Of a DNA stretch of 64,000 nucleotides, positions 36,601 through 56,321 are shown one piece after another. Source of the DNA: Blepharisma stoltei. Its lineage: Eukaryota; Ciliophora; Heterotrichea; Heterotrichida; Blepharismidae. A model generated the notes under the pieces. The model worked only from the letters and a program-made list of their open reading frames with translations, did not search any database and was not told the origin of the DNA. The DNA is taken from NCBI GenBank assembly GCA_914767885.1, contig CAJZBQ010000028.1, positions 310,001 through 374,000 on the forward strand. Direction: 5' to 3'. Position 1 is the first letter of the stretch; the number at the start of each line of letters is the position of its first letter. The position numbers and the translations under genes are program-made.

Positions 36601-39600
36601 TGATGTTTACTATATTTATAATCGCTTATAACTTAAATTCTTTTAAAAATCCTAATAAATACCATAAATTTTAGCATCTTTAAATCAAATATTGATTGGA
36701 ATTCTTTGATTATTTTATGTTTTCTCTAGCCAATCTTTTAAAATCATGAAAATATAAAAAAATAAATATAAAATTATAAAATACGAAATATGTTTTCATT
36801 ATAAAATCGGGAAATAAGTAAATAACAGCTGCTTCCTCCTTGTTTGCAAGCCAAATATTATCGAAAGTCACATTGTAAAGCAAAACGTTACTATCATATC
36901 TTGCTCGAATAATTGCAGCAAATCCCATTCTGAAATTAATAAAACTTACATTTCTCATAATCAAACTCCCTTCATTAACATCAATAAAATAGTAGTCATG
37001 AAATTTTCTGCAAATATCCATATCAACATAATTCCAAATCTCTTCCCCTCTATCATTTACATATCAGCTACTAGAGCTTCAGTCTTGTTCAACATAAGGA
37101 CAATATTCGCAATATTCTGTGTCTGCACATTCTCTGAATTTTCCATCAAAAATTACATTATTGATTTCTAAAATGCCATTAGAAAAACTTAAAGATCAAT
37201 AATTGTAATAATCAGTGATCCCATAAACCGTTATATTTCCACCATTCAGCGTCGTTAATTTTAGATATAATTTATCTTTTCTGCGTGCTATGAATTGGTG
37301 GTATCTTCCTTCATCTATCTCATTTTCTCTTAAACCTTGGTAATCTCCGTCTTCTTTGAGGTAAATAACTGAATAATTGTAGTTTGAATATTTTATAGCT
37401 GAGTTTAAATCTTGGTAAGGAGAGAGGAAGGTACCGTCACCACTTCAAATATAATCACTGAGAACAGAGGTAACAAAATAGATATAAGGGTTTTTCAAGG
37501 TAGATCTATCTTCGGAAAAAATCTTAACTAACGACTCGTCTGGAGAAATGATAAGATCTGAGTCTTGATTTGACGTGCATTCTCCAGAAATTAAAGCATA
37601 TGTCATACAAGACATACATTTACCAAGGCTACCATCTCCGTAAGTTCTTAAGCAGTCAGAGTCTTGAGATCCTTCAGAATTACAATTTCCATTTGAGTAG
37701 TTACATTCCAGAATATTGCATTCTTGATAACAAGTTGATAACTCAAACTGTGAATAATTAAATTTTTGAAGAATTTAATCTTATCTTATCTTATAGAATT
37801 TATAACGCTCAGCGTCCACTACGGGGTGACAACCCCAGGTACAACCACTCGCCTTGCGTCGCATCGGCCCCACAGGTCGCAGGGAATGGCCTGCTTCGAT
37901 CTCCAGGGTGCTCCTCGGGAAAGTGTTCCGGCTTCGACGACTCATGGGTGAGCTACTTGCTTGATACATGGGTTGCTTTTCCGAAAAACCCAAAAAATGG
38001 ATTTTTCTGGTCGGCTATCGGCAAAAAGAAAAAACACGTAGTCTGGGACGTAACGCCCAATTTCACGCTAGGGAGTTGCCCGATTGGTCCTAACGGACTC
38101 TGCTGAGCTTCCCCTTTCCAACTCCGTGCCCTCCTTCCCCACGAGGAAAAATCCACCCTTGAGAATAGACTAGGACTAGGCTCTGAACACCACCAGAATT
38201 GCTTACCTAGTATTGCCGTCCATCTCTAGAATGGTAAAACCTTGCCGGATATAATTAAATATGAGTCGAGGCTGCATGACCGGGAGGCCATGCCCAGACG
38301 AAGACGCCATATTTAATTTGAAGAATTTAATCAAATAAACGAATATATAAATTTAAATTCTCTATATAAAAAATGATTTATTAAAAAATTTTGTGATGGA
38401 GTAAATCGAAAACTTTTGCTTGAGTGCAAGCATTATTTGAAGCACTGTAACAATCTTCTAAATGGGCTACGTATGTGAAATCTTTACGAATATTTTGCTG
38501 GTATGAAGAAAATATCATTAAAGAAGCATCCTGACATTGAAAATCAAAATATTTGCTCATTCTATCATAATTGCATGAAGCCACAAGGCATTCAGGCTTA
38601 CATTGTCCATATTCTAAATAATCACAGCCTTCAGCACACTGGCAATCTTTATAATCATAATAGCAGTCATAATTTTTGCATTCAGGATCGCAAAATCCGT
38701 TGCTTACTTCCTTCTCCATAAGAGAAAAAAAATTATTGTTCACATTGAGGTGAGTTAAAAATTTTTTTTTAAATTTATATAAAAAATTTTTTTCAAAACT
38801 TAAAAAATTATTTTGAAATAGTTTAAAGCGAATATTAATTTAAGTATAAAATTTATGTTTTAAAAAGAAATCTGCTTAAATTCAACAGAATTAGCTAGAG
38901 ATTTATCATAGCATTATCATTTATATAATTTTTTTTTATAAAAAATTATATTTAAAATCTTTTTGCTTGCTCGTAGAGTGTGGGTTTTTACCAAAAAATT
39001 ATGGCTTTACCCAATGGTTTTGTTCACTCACGTATGGGTGGAACTAGCATTTCGGGAAAGCATCCACTAGCGCATGCTCCACAGTCATGATTATCTAATG
39101 TACAATCTCAGTTATTGCATGCCTCATCACATTTTCCATCCCCAAGCATAGACTCAAAACATCCTGGAGAACAATCACAGTCAAAATTATCAAAATTGCA
39201 TTCAGCTACATGGCATGCTTCCTCACAAATTGAATTTCCAATCATTCAGATATAACATCCTGGTGCACAGGCTGAAGTTTTGCAGTCTCCTAAATCAAAA
39301 TTGCACTCTGAGTAGGCACATTCAGGGTTGCAAACTCCATTTCCTAATAAATTTGAATTGCAGCCTGCGTGGCATTCTTTGCAAGTTCCAAGACCATAAT
39401 AGCAAGAGGCCTCATTACAATTTGAATTACAATTTTGACTTATTTCAATATCCCCACCTATATAAATTTTACATGAAGGCGCACATTGGCCACAATCTCC
39501 TCAATCGTAGCCACAATTCTCTGTGTTGCAGCTTTCATCACAGTGCCCATCACCAAGATTTTCTTGATTGCAGCCATCTATGTAGAGGCAATTTCAAAAA

Positions 39601-39806
39601 CAGTCTGAACTTTCTTTATCAGTTGCCCCGCTTTTATGAACGTTGGCATCATAATTACAGTATGAAGTCATGCATTCTGGATTGCATACATCATCTCCTT
39701 TCTGAATAAAAATTACCTTAAAATCAGGGCATTCCTTCAAGCTGCATGATAGCTTCTCACTAGTGGATGCCCAAAAAAGTAAACTGAAACATAAAGCAAA
39801 TGCCAT
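30607..39806 (-). CDS. Giant LNR / beta-helix / multipass membrane protein, paralogue B
   Basis: About 2,436 aa after removing introns 39702-39716 and 39458-39472 (same positions as in A and C) and IESs 31446-31747, 32953-33297, 36532-36776, 37755-38381 and 38705-39044. Signal-anchor start (MAFALCFSLLFWASTSEKLS), LNR repeats (GDGHCDESCNTENCGYDWGD), beta-helix region with many GGA-I/V/L-Y turns, Cys-rich module (CVACGESYYSFNTSDAACLP), about seven TM segments and a Ser/acidic tail ending SGGQGIY. Same order as A and C, but it has diverged in the linker and lacks the GGSVTR stretch. Lies 157 bp upstream of A. Confidence 0.85.
31446..31749 (+). mobile_element. Diverged subfamily A MITE as IES in paralogue B
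   Basis: Right end TTTTGTTCGCTTATGGAAAG then GGGGAG; second box CACCTCCGTGACCGAAC survives at left, but the outermost left TIR is lost. Interior AATTCTGCTTAGTTTTAAAT recalls the MITE core. The TA pair used keeps frame (FWLIFPKFLPELGIKCW). Confidence 0.6.
32953..33299. mobile_element. TIR element with repeated CATTTGTCC/TCTAGTC boxes, IES in paralogue B
   Basis: 345-bp insert with ends AAGGATCCCACCCCTCATTT / AAATGAGGGGGGGGATCCTT. The motif CATTTGTCCAATTTTCTAGT recurs inside; the first two left boxes begin 56 bp apart (32967, 33023). Inverted boxes lie near 33245 and 33285. Removal joins LDNT to YNGNQTENHH. Confidence 0.8.
36532..36778. other. AT-rich IES in paralogue B
   Basis: 245-bp AT-rich insert with stops. 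TTTTAT[AA/GG]TTTTAT occurs at both edges on the minus strand. Joining at TA gives TYFVFYSLLEKKLDND and keeps frame. Boundaries are moderately certain. Confidence 0.55.
37755..38383 (-). mobile_element. Nested IES: retroposon-like element (family S3) inside a short IES
   Basis: The retroposon-like body (about 37781-38316) is flanked by a perfect 16-bp duplication TTTGAAGAATTTAATC (37765-37780, 38317-38332). On the minus strand it ends with the tail ATAAGATAAGATAAG. The duplication itself lies in AT-rich DNA with stops, so the element landed in an older IES of about 75 bp. Excision between TA at 37755 and 38382 restores HKIFYSQFELSTCYQEC. Signature ACCCCGTAGTGGACG on the minus strand is shared with 61443-61937. 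Confidence 0.75.
38705..39046 (-). mobile_element. Diverged subfamily A MITE, reverse orientation, in an LNR repeat of B
   Basis: Left part has an eroded palindromic box pair (CTTCCTTCTCCATAAG ... ATTGAGGTGAGTTAAAA); right part has GTTCACTCACGTATGGG. Removal of 340 bp joins FPEML to SNGFCDPEC, rebuilding an LNR unit like KMLANNICDPEC. Confidence 0.75.
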
Positions 39807-39991
39807 GGCTATTAATATTATTAACTCTGAATAACACCTTATAACTTTCTTAATTTTAAGTTTTCGATATAAAATATGAATTCTGAAAGATTTATAAATA
39901 ATTATAAATTTGAAGAAATTATTGCAAATTAAATTTTTAAAGATGGCTAATGAATAAAAGATAAGCATAATAAATTATTAAATGCTTTTAC

Positions 39992-40320
39992 TTACTCCCC
40001 CCCCCTCCGTGAGTGAACAAAAAAATTTTGTTCACTCACGGAGGGGGGTTAATTTTTTTTTAAAAAAAAATTTTTATATATAAATTTTATAAAAAATATT
40101 TTTTTTCTAAATTTAAAAAAATCCTAATTCGCAAAAATTGGAAGGCAAATATTAATTTAATTTATAAAAATTTTATGTTTTAAATAGCAATTCGTTTAAA
40201 TTAAATAGAATTAGCTCTAGAATTCATTATACTAATTATCATTTATATATCAAAAATTATTTCCATAAAAAAATTTTCTATTAAAAAAATTTTTGTTCAC
40301 TCACGGAGGGGGGGGAGTTA
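39992..40320 (-). mobile_element. MITE subfamily A, intergenic, reverse orientation
   Basis: TTA on both sides (39992-39994, 40318-40320). Palindromic pair TCCGTGAGTGAACAAA...TTTGTTCACTCACGGA at left and a single outer box at right. The second direct box at the right is missing, so it is a deletion variant. It lies between paralogues B and C. Confidence 0.85.
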
Positions 40321-40379
40321 ATATAATAAAACTGAGCTAACTATTATCCTAACTTTTTACTTGCTGATATATCAATTTA

Positions 40380-49408
<9,029 letters not shown>

Positions 49409-49703
49409 TTGAAGAATTTTTATTAAAAATTTAAATTCGATTGTATTCTCATAGATTAATTAAGGACCAAAAGTTAATAAAGATCCTTTTAGAAATGAAA
49501 TCGCATACAAACCTTAATTTATTCTCATTGGATTTTATTTAGTATAGAATTAAACAAAATAATAAGAACCAGTCATTATGCGGCATAAATTATAAGTCTT
49601 GCAAATATAAAATTTATTTGAAGAAAAATTTAAAACTAGTTGTGGTTTTTAAAAATCTTTCAATATATAAAATAATTTATGATTTTATTTATAAATCCCA
49701 CAA

Positions 49704-50534
49704 CTACACGAATTGGCCTTTCATCTGTAGAGTTGAAGCGTTTCCCACAATATTATTTCCATACTCTGCCATACCTCTTCTGGCAGTTGGGGACTCCCTA
49801 TAGTAATTTTCAGGAGTATACCCTGTAATAGGGTTCGAAGCGTGGACTTTTGGGTTGCTTTTTGTAAATTTCGGCTGTCTAAAGACCGGATGCCATGCCA
49901 AGGCCAACAAGTCATTTTGGGTTTTAGTTGGAGTATTGTGTCCTCCTAAAATATTAGTCGATACAGGTGTAACACTTCTATTGATCCTTATCCTCTTCTC
50001 GTCCAAGCTTTTATCTAAATCAGGCACTTTCTTCGAGTTCAGCACAACATCAAAGCTCCTATCTAAATCAATTAGCTTCTTAGGACTTTTTTTCAGAAAA
50101 CTATCAAAATTTCTTTCAACTTCAGTAGTGTTTTTTTGGCCTGCTTCAGCAAATCTTTCTAGTTTAGGGAGATTTTCTTGTTTTAGTTGGGAGCGCTTTT
50201 CTTCTTTTTTTAACAGCTCAAGCTCTATGTCTTTCATGCGTAGCTTTTCTTTTAATTTTTTTAAGTCTTCGTTGAATGCTGAAATGCCTTTTTCTTGAGT
50301 TTTCAAGGATGAGAATGTGTCATCATTTAGCTTGTTTTGAGGTCTTTCTTGGGATTTCAAAAAGGCTTCTTTTGGGGTTATAGAAGATGACGTTGCAGTA
50401 TCAACTGTCATTGCAAATTCTGGGGAATTTAGGTTTTTGTGGTTGTCAAAAAATTTTACTCCACCTCTTTGTGACTGGCCTTGGTATTTGGACTGGTATG
50501 GCTTGATCTTGGAGTGATTAAGACTATGCCTCAT
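49704..50534 (-). CDS. Uncharacterised basic coiled-coil protein, 276 aa
   Basis: No family recognised. The first 80 residues are polar and basic (MRHSLNHSKIKPYQSKYQGQ). A coiled coil follows at about 85-125 (FNEDLKKLKEKLRMKDIELE), then two similar short segments with a D-LDRSFD / DLDKSLDE core (about 147 and 167), and a C-terminal part with Pro/Tyr motifs (NPITGYTPENYYRESPT). No TM, intron or IES. It lies 295 bp upstream of paralogue C and downstream of the CysRS gene, all on the minus strand. Confidence 0.6.
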   Translation of the reverse strand: MRHSLNHSKIKPYQSKYQGQSQRGGVKFFDNHKNLNSPEFAMTVDTATSSSITPKEAFLKSQERPQNKLNDDTFSSLKTQEKGISAFNEDLKKLKEKLRMKDIELELLKKEEKRSQLKQENLPKLERFAEAGQKNTTEVERNFDSFLKKSPKKLIDLDRSFDVVLNSKKVPDLDKSLDEKRIRINRSVTPVSTNILGGHNTPTKTQNDLLALAWHPVFRQPKFTKSNPKVHASNPITGYTPENYYRESPTARRGMAEYGNNIVGNASTLQMKGQFV

Positions 50535-50743
50535 TTGGAATTATATAAATGTAAAATAGGCAGCATTTAATTTAATTTTTAGCGCTGAAAATCATGAATT
50601 TATTTAAAAATGATTATCTCTAATCAATTAATAAATAATAAATAATCTTCCTTTTTATATCAGTTAGCTTTTAAATCTCAAAATAATCAAAATTTTAATC
50701 CCTTCCATTATCTTATGTTCATAAACACTCTAAATTTCTTAAG

Positions 50744-52579
50744 TTATTCTTGTTTATTTTCCCTTTGTTCATAAAGTTTCTTCTGTTTCTCCCACAGCTT
50801 TTCTAGTTTTTTCCTCAATGACTTGCTAATAGGGTTTCCAGTTTGATCACATAAAGGAATCCCATTTTCATCCCACGTCGAGTATTTATCAGTTTCTCCT
50901 CTAAACATTTCCTTTGGATCTATACTTGCTTGGGCATCTTGGGCTGCTTTTTTCTCTTCTTTTTTCCTAGCCATTTCTTGTTTTCTTGCTATAGCCTTTT
51001 CTTCCTCTTCTTTTTTCCTCCTTATTTCCAAGATTAGCTCTTCAGGGTTTCCTTTTTTCCATATCGATGGTTGGTTTGATCTATCCTCCAGTTTAATTCC
51101 AAGTGGTGGGAGATCATCATCTCTTATTTGGTCACAAAGCTGCAAAATTGCTTTGACATCTCCTTCACGGGATGCTTGACGAACACCATCCCTAAATCTT
51201 GTTAGCACATTCATAAGTGGCTCAAATGAAGAGTCCCCAGAATCAGCAACACTGTAATCTAATCCAAAGCAATCTAGCATTTTCTTAACATAATCTGATA
51301 CATTTGCGAGTAAAATCAATTTTGGCTCAGACTGCATGTACACATTAGTCTTGTTTACCAGCCCAGAAAGCTCCAAAACTGCTACATCTGTTCCAAAATT
51401 ATCTAAAAGCGCATTATGCACATTTTCTCTTGTTTGCTGCAAAGCTGCGAACAAATTTTTTTCTCTTTGGTCGAATTTTTGTTTGCTTTCTATTTTTAAT
51501 TCTCTTTTAGCAGCTTGAATGTTCATGAAAAATTCTTTAAACTGCTTTTCAATGATAACAGCTTCTTCCATAGTTGAGGAGTTTTCAGGGTCATAATTCA
51601 TCATTCCGTCCCATTTGTGAAGAAGGTAAACCATTCTCATTTGTCTTGGGGTGTAGTCTTGAAGCATTTCATTAATTGTGATGAAGTTTTTGAGACTGCG
51701 GCTCATTTTGCATTTTTTAATGTGTAGGTGGCCTGTGTGTAGGAAGTAGTTGACCCATTGTTGGCATCCGTAAAATGCTTCAGACTGGGCAAGCTCATTT
51801 TCATGATGTGGAAACCTAAGGTCGACGCCTCCAGAATGGATGTCAATTGGGCATGGTAAGCTGTCAGCTGCCATCACACTGCACTCTATATGCCATCCTG
51901 GCCTTCCTGGTCCCCATGGTGACTCCCAGCTTGGCTCAAACTCTTTTGATTTTTTCCAAAGCGCGAAATCTTCTTCTCTTCTTTTTTCTTTTGCCTTCAC
52001 ATCAGTTAATTTTCCTTCTCCTTCCTGCATAAGTTCAGTATTTATATCACTTTGGTTAATAAGTTTTCCATATGTATGGGTCTGCTTATAAACTTCTGTG
52101 TCGAAATAAACTGATCCATTGGATTCATAAGCAAAACCATTACTTATAAGTTTTTCTATAAAGGTAATGATATCTGGGACAAACTCGCTTACCCTAGTTA
52201 GCACGTCTGGGGGGCTGACATTTAGCCTTGCCATGTCCTCAAAGAACGATTTTTCCCATTTCCTGGCATATTCGGCAAAGTTTACCTGCTGGTTGTTGGA
52301 TTCTATGATGATTTTGTCATCAATGTCGGTGATGTTCATGCACAAAGTGACGTCGTATCCGAAATAGTTGGAAAGGATTCGGCGGATGATGTCAAATGAG
52401 ACATAGGTTCTGGCATGGCCCATGTGGGAATTCGTGTATACTGTAGGACCACACATATACCAGTAGACTTTTTTGTCTCCGGAGTTTGTGAAGAACTCTT
52501 CTTTCGTTTGAGTGAGACTGTTGAAAATTCTGAGTCCAGTTCTAAATCTGCTTTCAGAAGGTCTTAGCCACGACTTCAT
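50744..52579 (-). CDS. Cysteinyl-tRNA synthetase
   Basis: A 611-aa class I aminoacyl-tRNA synthetase that charges tRNA-Cys. Seen: CGPTVYTNSHMGHARTYVSF with the HIGH-like HMGH and first zinc Cys (about residues 44-63), TDIDDKI (about 85), GGVDLRFPHHENE with catalytic zinc His (about 248), KMSRS (about 297), and a Lys/Glu-rich C-terminal extension (about 510-555) typical of eukaryotic enzymes. There is no obvious mitochondrial presequence, so cytosolic, though the N-terminus is basic enough that dual targeting is possible. All in one exon with no IES, unusual next to its neighbours. Confidence 0.96.
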   Translation of the reverse strand: MKSWLRPSESRFRTGLRIFNSLTQTKEEFFTNSGDKKVYWYMCGPTVYTNSHMGHARTYVSFDIIRRILSNYFGYDVTLCMNITDIDDKIIIESNNQQVNFAEYARKWEKSFFEDMARLNVSPPDVLTRVSEFVPDIITFIEKLISNGFAYESNGSVYFDTEVYKQTHTYGKLINQSDINTELMQEGEGKLTDVKAKEKRREEDFALWKKSKEFEPSWESPWGPGRPGWHIECSVMAADSLPCPIDIHSGGVDLRFPHHENELAQSEAFYGCQQWVNYFLHTGHLHIKKCKMSRSLKNFITINEMLQDYTPRQMRMVYLLHKWDGMMNYDPENSSTMEEAVIIEKQFKEFFMNIQAAKRELKIESKQKFDQREKNLFAALQQTRENVHNALLDNFGTDVAVLELSGLVNKTNVYMQSEPKLILLANVSDYVKKMLDCFGLDYSVADSGDSSFEPLMNVLTRFRDGVRQASREGDVKAILQLCDQIRDDDLPPLGIKLEDRSNQPSIWKKGNPEELILEIRRKKEEEEKAIARKQEMARKKEEKKAAQDAQASIDPKEMFRGETDKYSTWDENGIPLCDQTGNPISKSLRKKLEKLWEKQKKLYEQRENKQE

Positions 52580-52916
52580 ATTATGGTGATTTATTAAAAC
52601 ATTACGTCATTTGTTCTTATTGGAATCTAAATTATTTTTGAGACGAATCTTATTGTAGAAAGATAAGTAATTGTGAAAAAAAATTTTAGGAAAATACTGG
52701 GTAAACAATTTTTTGGATGAAAAATTTTAGGATGTAATGAGTAAAAATATTATTGGAATACAATCAGAGGTCTATTTATAGATTTTTATCTAAACAGATA
52801 TTCACAGATTACTGACATTATTAAAATTTTATTAAAATTATAATTTTATTTATGTATTTTTAATAAATAAGTCAAACTTGCTAACTCGCAACACAGGTTC
52901 ATAAAAATTCAATCAA
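52580..52916. other. Divergent intergenic promoter region
   Basis: 337 bp between the CysRS gene (-) and LRR gene (+). Very AT-rich with AAAAATTTTAGG repeated three times (52681-52735 region, AAAATTTTAGGA/ GAAAAATTTTAGGA). No gene seen. Confidence 0.5.
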
Positions 52917-54041
52917 ATGGGAGTATTTTTTTCCAATAATTTAACACGTGAACCTTTGGTTTTCAAAATCCCTACTGAAAATTTCTTTTATCATCTCCCA
53001 GGTGAAGTCGAAGATTTTTGCAAACAAATATCAGACAATAAACACTTCATATATGAAGCTGACCTTAGCAATAACACGTATACAGAAGAAGCTCTCGAGC
53101 TTATTCTTAATTCTCTTGAAGAATGCTGCAACCTTACTATAGTGCGCCTTCGAAAAATTTTATATGAGTGGATGACAGAATTTGAGAAAATTCTAGAAAT
53201 GGTCTGTAGATTTTTACAAACTATCCAGAATTTGGAAGAACTTGACTTATCAGATAATTGTTTGAAGCCTCAAGCCTTAGATATTTTTACACTTTGTTTA
53301 GAAAGATCACCAAATATTAAGGCAATTAGACTGAACAATGATAATCTTGGGGCAATTGGAGCTAAAAAAATATTTGAATCGTTAAAAAAGATTGACAATC
53401 TTAAATTATTTGTATTTGCTGGTGAAAATAATTGTTTTGAAGATGAAGGAACAATAGTTCTTGCATCTCTTTTTGGGAAGCTGAAAACACTCAGAAAAAT
53501 ATGTTTATCAGAAAATGAAATAGGGCAATTAGGAATTCTGGCTCTAAGTGAGAGCATCTGCAAGAATCCAAATCTGCAAGTCCTTAAGCTAAGAGACAAT
53601 CACATTAACGAAAAGCCTTCCTATCTATCTTTATCCTCAGCTTTTAAAAGACTAAGATTTTTGAGTTTTATTGACTTAGGTGACTGCTTACTAGGAAACA
53701 AAGGATCAAAAGCTATAATCAAATCTCTAATGATTTCTAATGAAAACCTACGCCAACTATACATCCAATACAACGAAATAGATGAAAATGAGCTCAGTGA
53801 TATTATTGTAAGTTTTATCATTAAAAGAAAAACCTTAGAAGTCATAAATCTCACTGGAAATGACATAAACCCGGAAAGTATAGAGCATCTATGAAAAGAG
53901 CTGAGAAAAGCCGATAGAGAATTTACTATAATTTTGACAGACAATTCTGAAAGTTCAATTTCAGACATTGATTGCTATTACTATGAAGAACGAGTTGATG
54001 GGATAACATATGAAAAATCAGAAACGATTAAAAATAAATAA
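52917..54041 (+). CDS. Leucine-rich-repeat (RNI-type) protein
   Basis: 374 aa once the in-frame TGA in EHLWKELRKA is read as Trp; the standard-code stop at 53892-53894 is not real. Eight or so RNI-like LRRs of about 28 residues, for example NLEELDLSDNCLKPQALDIF, LRKICLSENEIGQLGILALS and LRQLYIQYNEIDENELSDII. These form a curved solenoid for protein binding, as in RanGAP/RNH1 relatives. No TM or catalytic domain. The C-terminus is acidic/Tyr-rich. Convergent with the RG-tailed membrane protein, 10 bp between stops. No IES. Confidence 0.85.
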
Positions 54042-54051
54042 TTTTCAATTT

Positions 54052-54876
54052 TTAGCCTCCGCGGCCTCTTCCTCTACCTCTACCTCTGCCTCTTCCTCTC
54101 CCTGGACTCAATGTAGGAGAATTTTCACTCGAATTTCCGGTGTTCTTTTCAGCTCCGCGTCTAAAAAACTCGTCAGGTTTTTGTTCTTCTCTTACTTGGC
54201 TAGTTGACACATTCTGGAAAAGGCTTTCATTTTTATCAGGAGCCACTCGACTAAACAGTTCTTCGTTTTGAACGCTCTGGTTATGCTGTCCAATTGGCAA
54301 TATTGCAAAATTGTCTGAGTCTGTTTTATCCATTGGATGGATTTTAGACTCATTAACCACTCTTGATTCGCCTTCACCTATCTTAACTTCTGCGTTGACT
54401 AAATTAAATCTAAGAAATTTTCTTATAAAGAAATCCAAGCCAAGGGTCTATATAAATCTTACAGCTGAAGTCAAAATAAAGAAGAGACTTGAAATATAGA
54501 GAAATGACTGATAAGTTTCTGGAGTTGATAGAGAGAAACATTTTGTCTTATCTGAGAGCATTGAAGCGTTACTCAAGTCTTTAACTAGCTCGAGAGAAGC
54601 TATTGATAGACCGAATATAATATAATAGAGGTCCCAAAGTGCGGCAATTGCTAGAAGAGAAGTAGCAGCAATTGATAAAGTTTTGAGATTTATCCAAGAA
54701 TAGACACCAGTAGAAACTCCGCTTATGAAAGTTACAATAAATAAAAAAAGCTTAACCCATGGCCTCCAAGCGCCGGTGTCAAAATCATCTTTGTAAGACT
54801 CATATAAGTAGGGTCCTGCTAGTCCGCAGCTAATCATAAGAGCAGTGCCAATGCTGAATATGTAAATGCCTATCAT
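54052..54876 (-). CDS. Four-TM-type membrane protein with RG-repeat tail
   Basis: 269 aa after removing the 15-nt intron 54448-54462; without it the frame would stop after SAVRFI. About four hydrophobic helices lie in the first 140 residues (MIGIYIFSIGTALMISCGLA, LFLFIVTFISGVSTGVYSWI, AATSLLAIAALWDLYYIIFG, FLYISSLFFILTSA). A polar cytosolic domain follows, ending in (RG)n. RG tails often bind RNA or are methylated, which is unusual on a membrane protein. Family not recognised. Confidence 0.7.
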
Positions 54877-55034
54877 ATAATTATATTATAGATGGAATTC
54901 ATTTTAAACAGAGGAATTTAGGCTACTACGAATTTTATTTTTCTGTTTTTTTGTGTGAATCTTCTCATTAATTTTTTAATAAATTCTATTTTACCTTAAT
55001 TACGGACAGTTTATTACTTAAAAATCATTAGCAA

Positions 55035-56103
55035 TTAATCCTTTTTCTTATCTTTGGCATTCTTTAGTAAAATGATCAAAATTCTTACAAAGACCCCCAG
55101 CAAGTCTATAAACAAGTTCATGGCATGAGCCAAGTCGTCTTTATTTCCCATCTCAATCTGTAGAATCATAACCTGGGTATCATAAATCACATATCCACAG
55201 AATACAAGCAATCCTACATAAAGCTGAATATTAAACATAAAGTTTGATGCCAACCCAAGCATTCCTAAAATTGAGCAAACTAGAATGAAGAGGGTTGACA
55301 TTCCTAAAATCCCTCCTAACTCCCCCCTCCGTGAGTGAACAAACCATAAAAAAAATCGCTATTTTTTGCCCAAAAGCCCACCCTCTGTGAGTGAAACAAA
55401 AAAATTTTTGAAAAAATTTTTTTTTATGGAAAAAAAAATTTTGATATATAAGTGATAATTAGTATAATGAAATCTAGAGCTAATTCTGTTTAATTTTAAA
55501 CGAATTGCTTTTTAAAACATAAATTTTATAAATTAAATTAATATTTACTTTCCAATTTTTGCGAATTAGGATTTTTTAAATTTCGAAAAAAAAATTTTGA
55601 AAAAATAAAACCCCCTCCGTGAGTGAACAAAATTTTTTTGTTCACTCGCGGAGGGGGGGGAGTAAGTATAAGAAGTGTCTTTTATCTGACTTGAGTGCTG
55701 TATAGCTGAAGCTTATAAAAATCCCAAAGGTAGCAAAAAGGGCTTGAATCAGAATAGAAGGATCAACTTCTAAGGCAAGGCTAATAAGTGGACCAATACT
55801 TACACCATCTAAGAATACAAATAATGAAAGAAGAGGAAATCTCCATGGACTCTTTTGGCCTGCACCAATAAAAAGGAGAAAGCACATAAGCGAAGCAAAT
55901 CCTGTTAATTTTCCTCCAATACCTAGAAACATGTTCCCGATTATTCCCAAGGCGCAGCTTACTGATAGAAGGGCTAGGTTAGAGTAAACTTTACTGAGGA
56001 CTTCCTTAGTGGATGCTGAAAGATCTTTAAATTCAAAAATACTTGACGAATCATAGTGATTGTTTGAGAAAAATTTACCCGACATATTTATTATAATTAA
56101 CAC
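55035..56103 (-). CDS. Bax inhibitor-1 / TMBIM6-like membrane protein with MITE IES
   Basis: 240 aa after removal of 55317-55662 (346 bp). About seven TM helices in BI-1 order. Family hallmarks after the join: HFLYLGGILGMSTLFIL, then GLLVFCGYVIYDTQVMILQI and MNLFIDLLGVFVRILIILLK; the C-terminus is charged (NAKDKKKD), as in BI-1 proteins of plants and animals. BI-1 proteins sit in the ER and modulate Ca2+ leak and cell-death signalling. The MITE lies in the loop between TM5 and TM6. The first ATG is at 56101-56103; MSGKFF at about 56085 is an alternative start. Confidence 0.92.
55317..55665 (+). mobile_element. MITE subfamily A, full length, in Bax inhibitor gene
   Basis: TAA on both sides. 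Left boxes TCCGTGAG (55328) and TCTGTGAG (55384) are 56 bp apart; right palindromic pair CTCCGTGAGTGAACAAAA ... TTTGTTCACTCGCGGAG. Same core as 14164 and 19761. Confidence 0.9.
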
Positions 56104-56321
56104 GTGTTTTGGGCGACTTGAAAATCTATTGCTTTAGCTTTGATTTTAGCATATTAAATTAAATCTTATTACTTATGAATCGGGAATTGAGTATTGTAAA
56201 TGCTGATAATATATTGCTTTTAATGCCTAATATTAGAATAATACAAAATAGTATCAGAATTTACCCCAAGCTATTTTGGAAAGCCTTACTATTTGATGTG
56301 TAAAAAATATATATAAATTAT

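Noticed and set aside
37781-38156. Short ORFs on both strands
   Set aside because: They lie inside the S3 element, are mutually overlapping and have no family features.
38016-38160. Possible structural RNA gene (GC-rich island)
   Set aside because: No tRNA cloverleaf or rRNA/snRNA signature could be recognised; it belongs to the retroposon-like body flanked by a 16-bp TSD.
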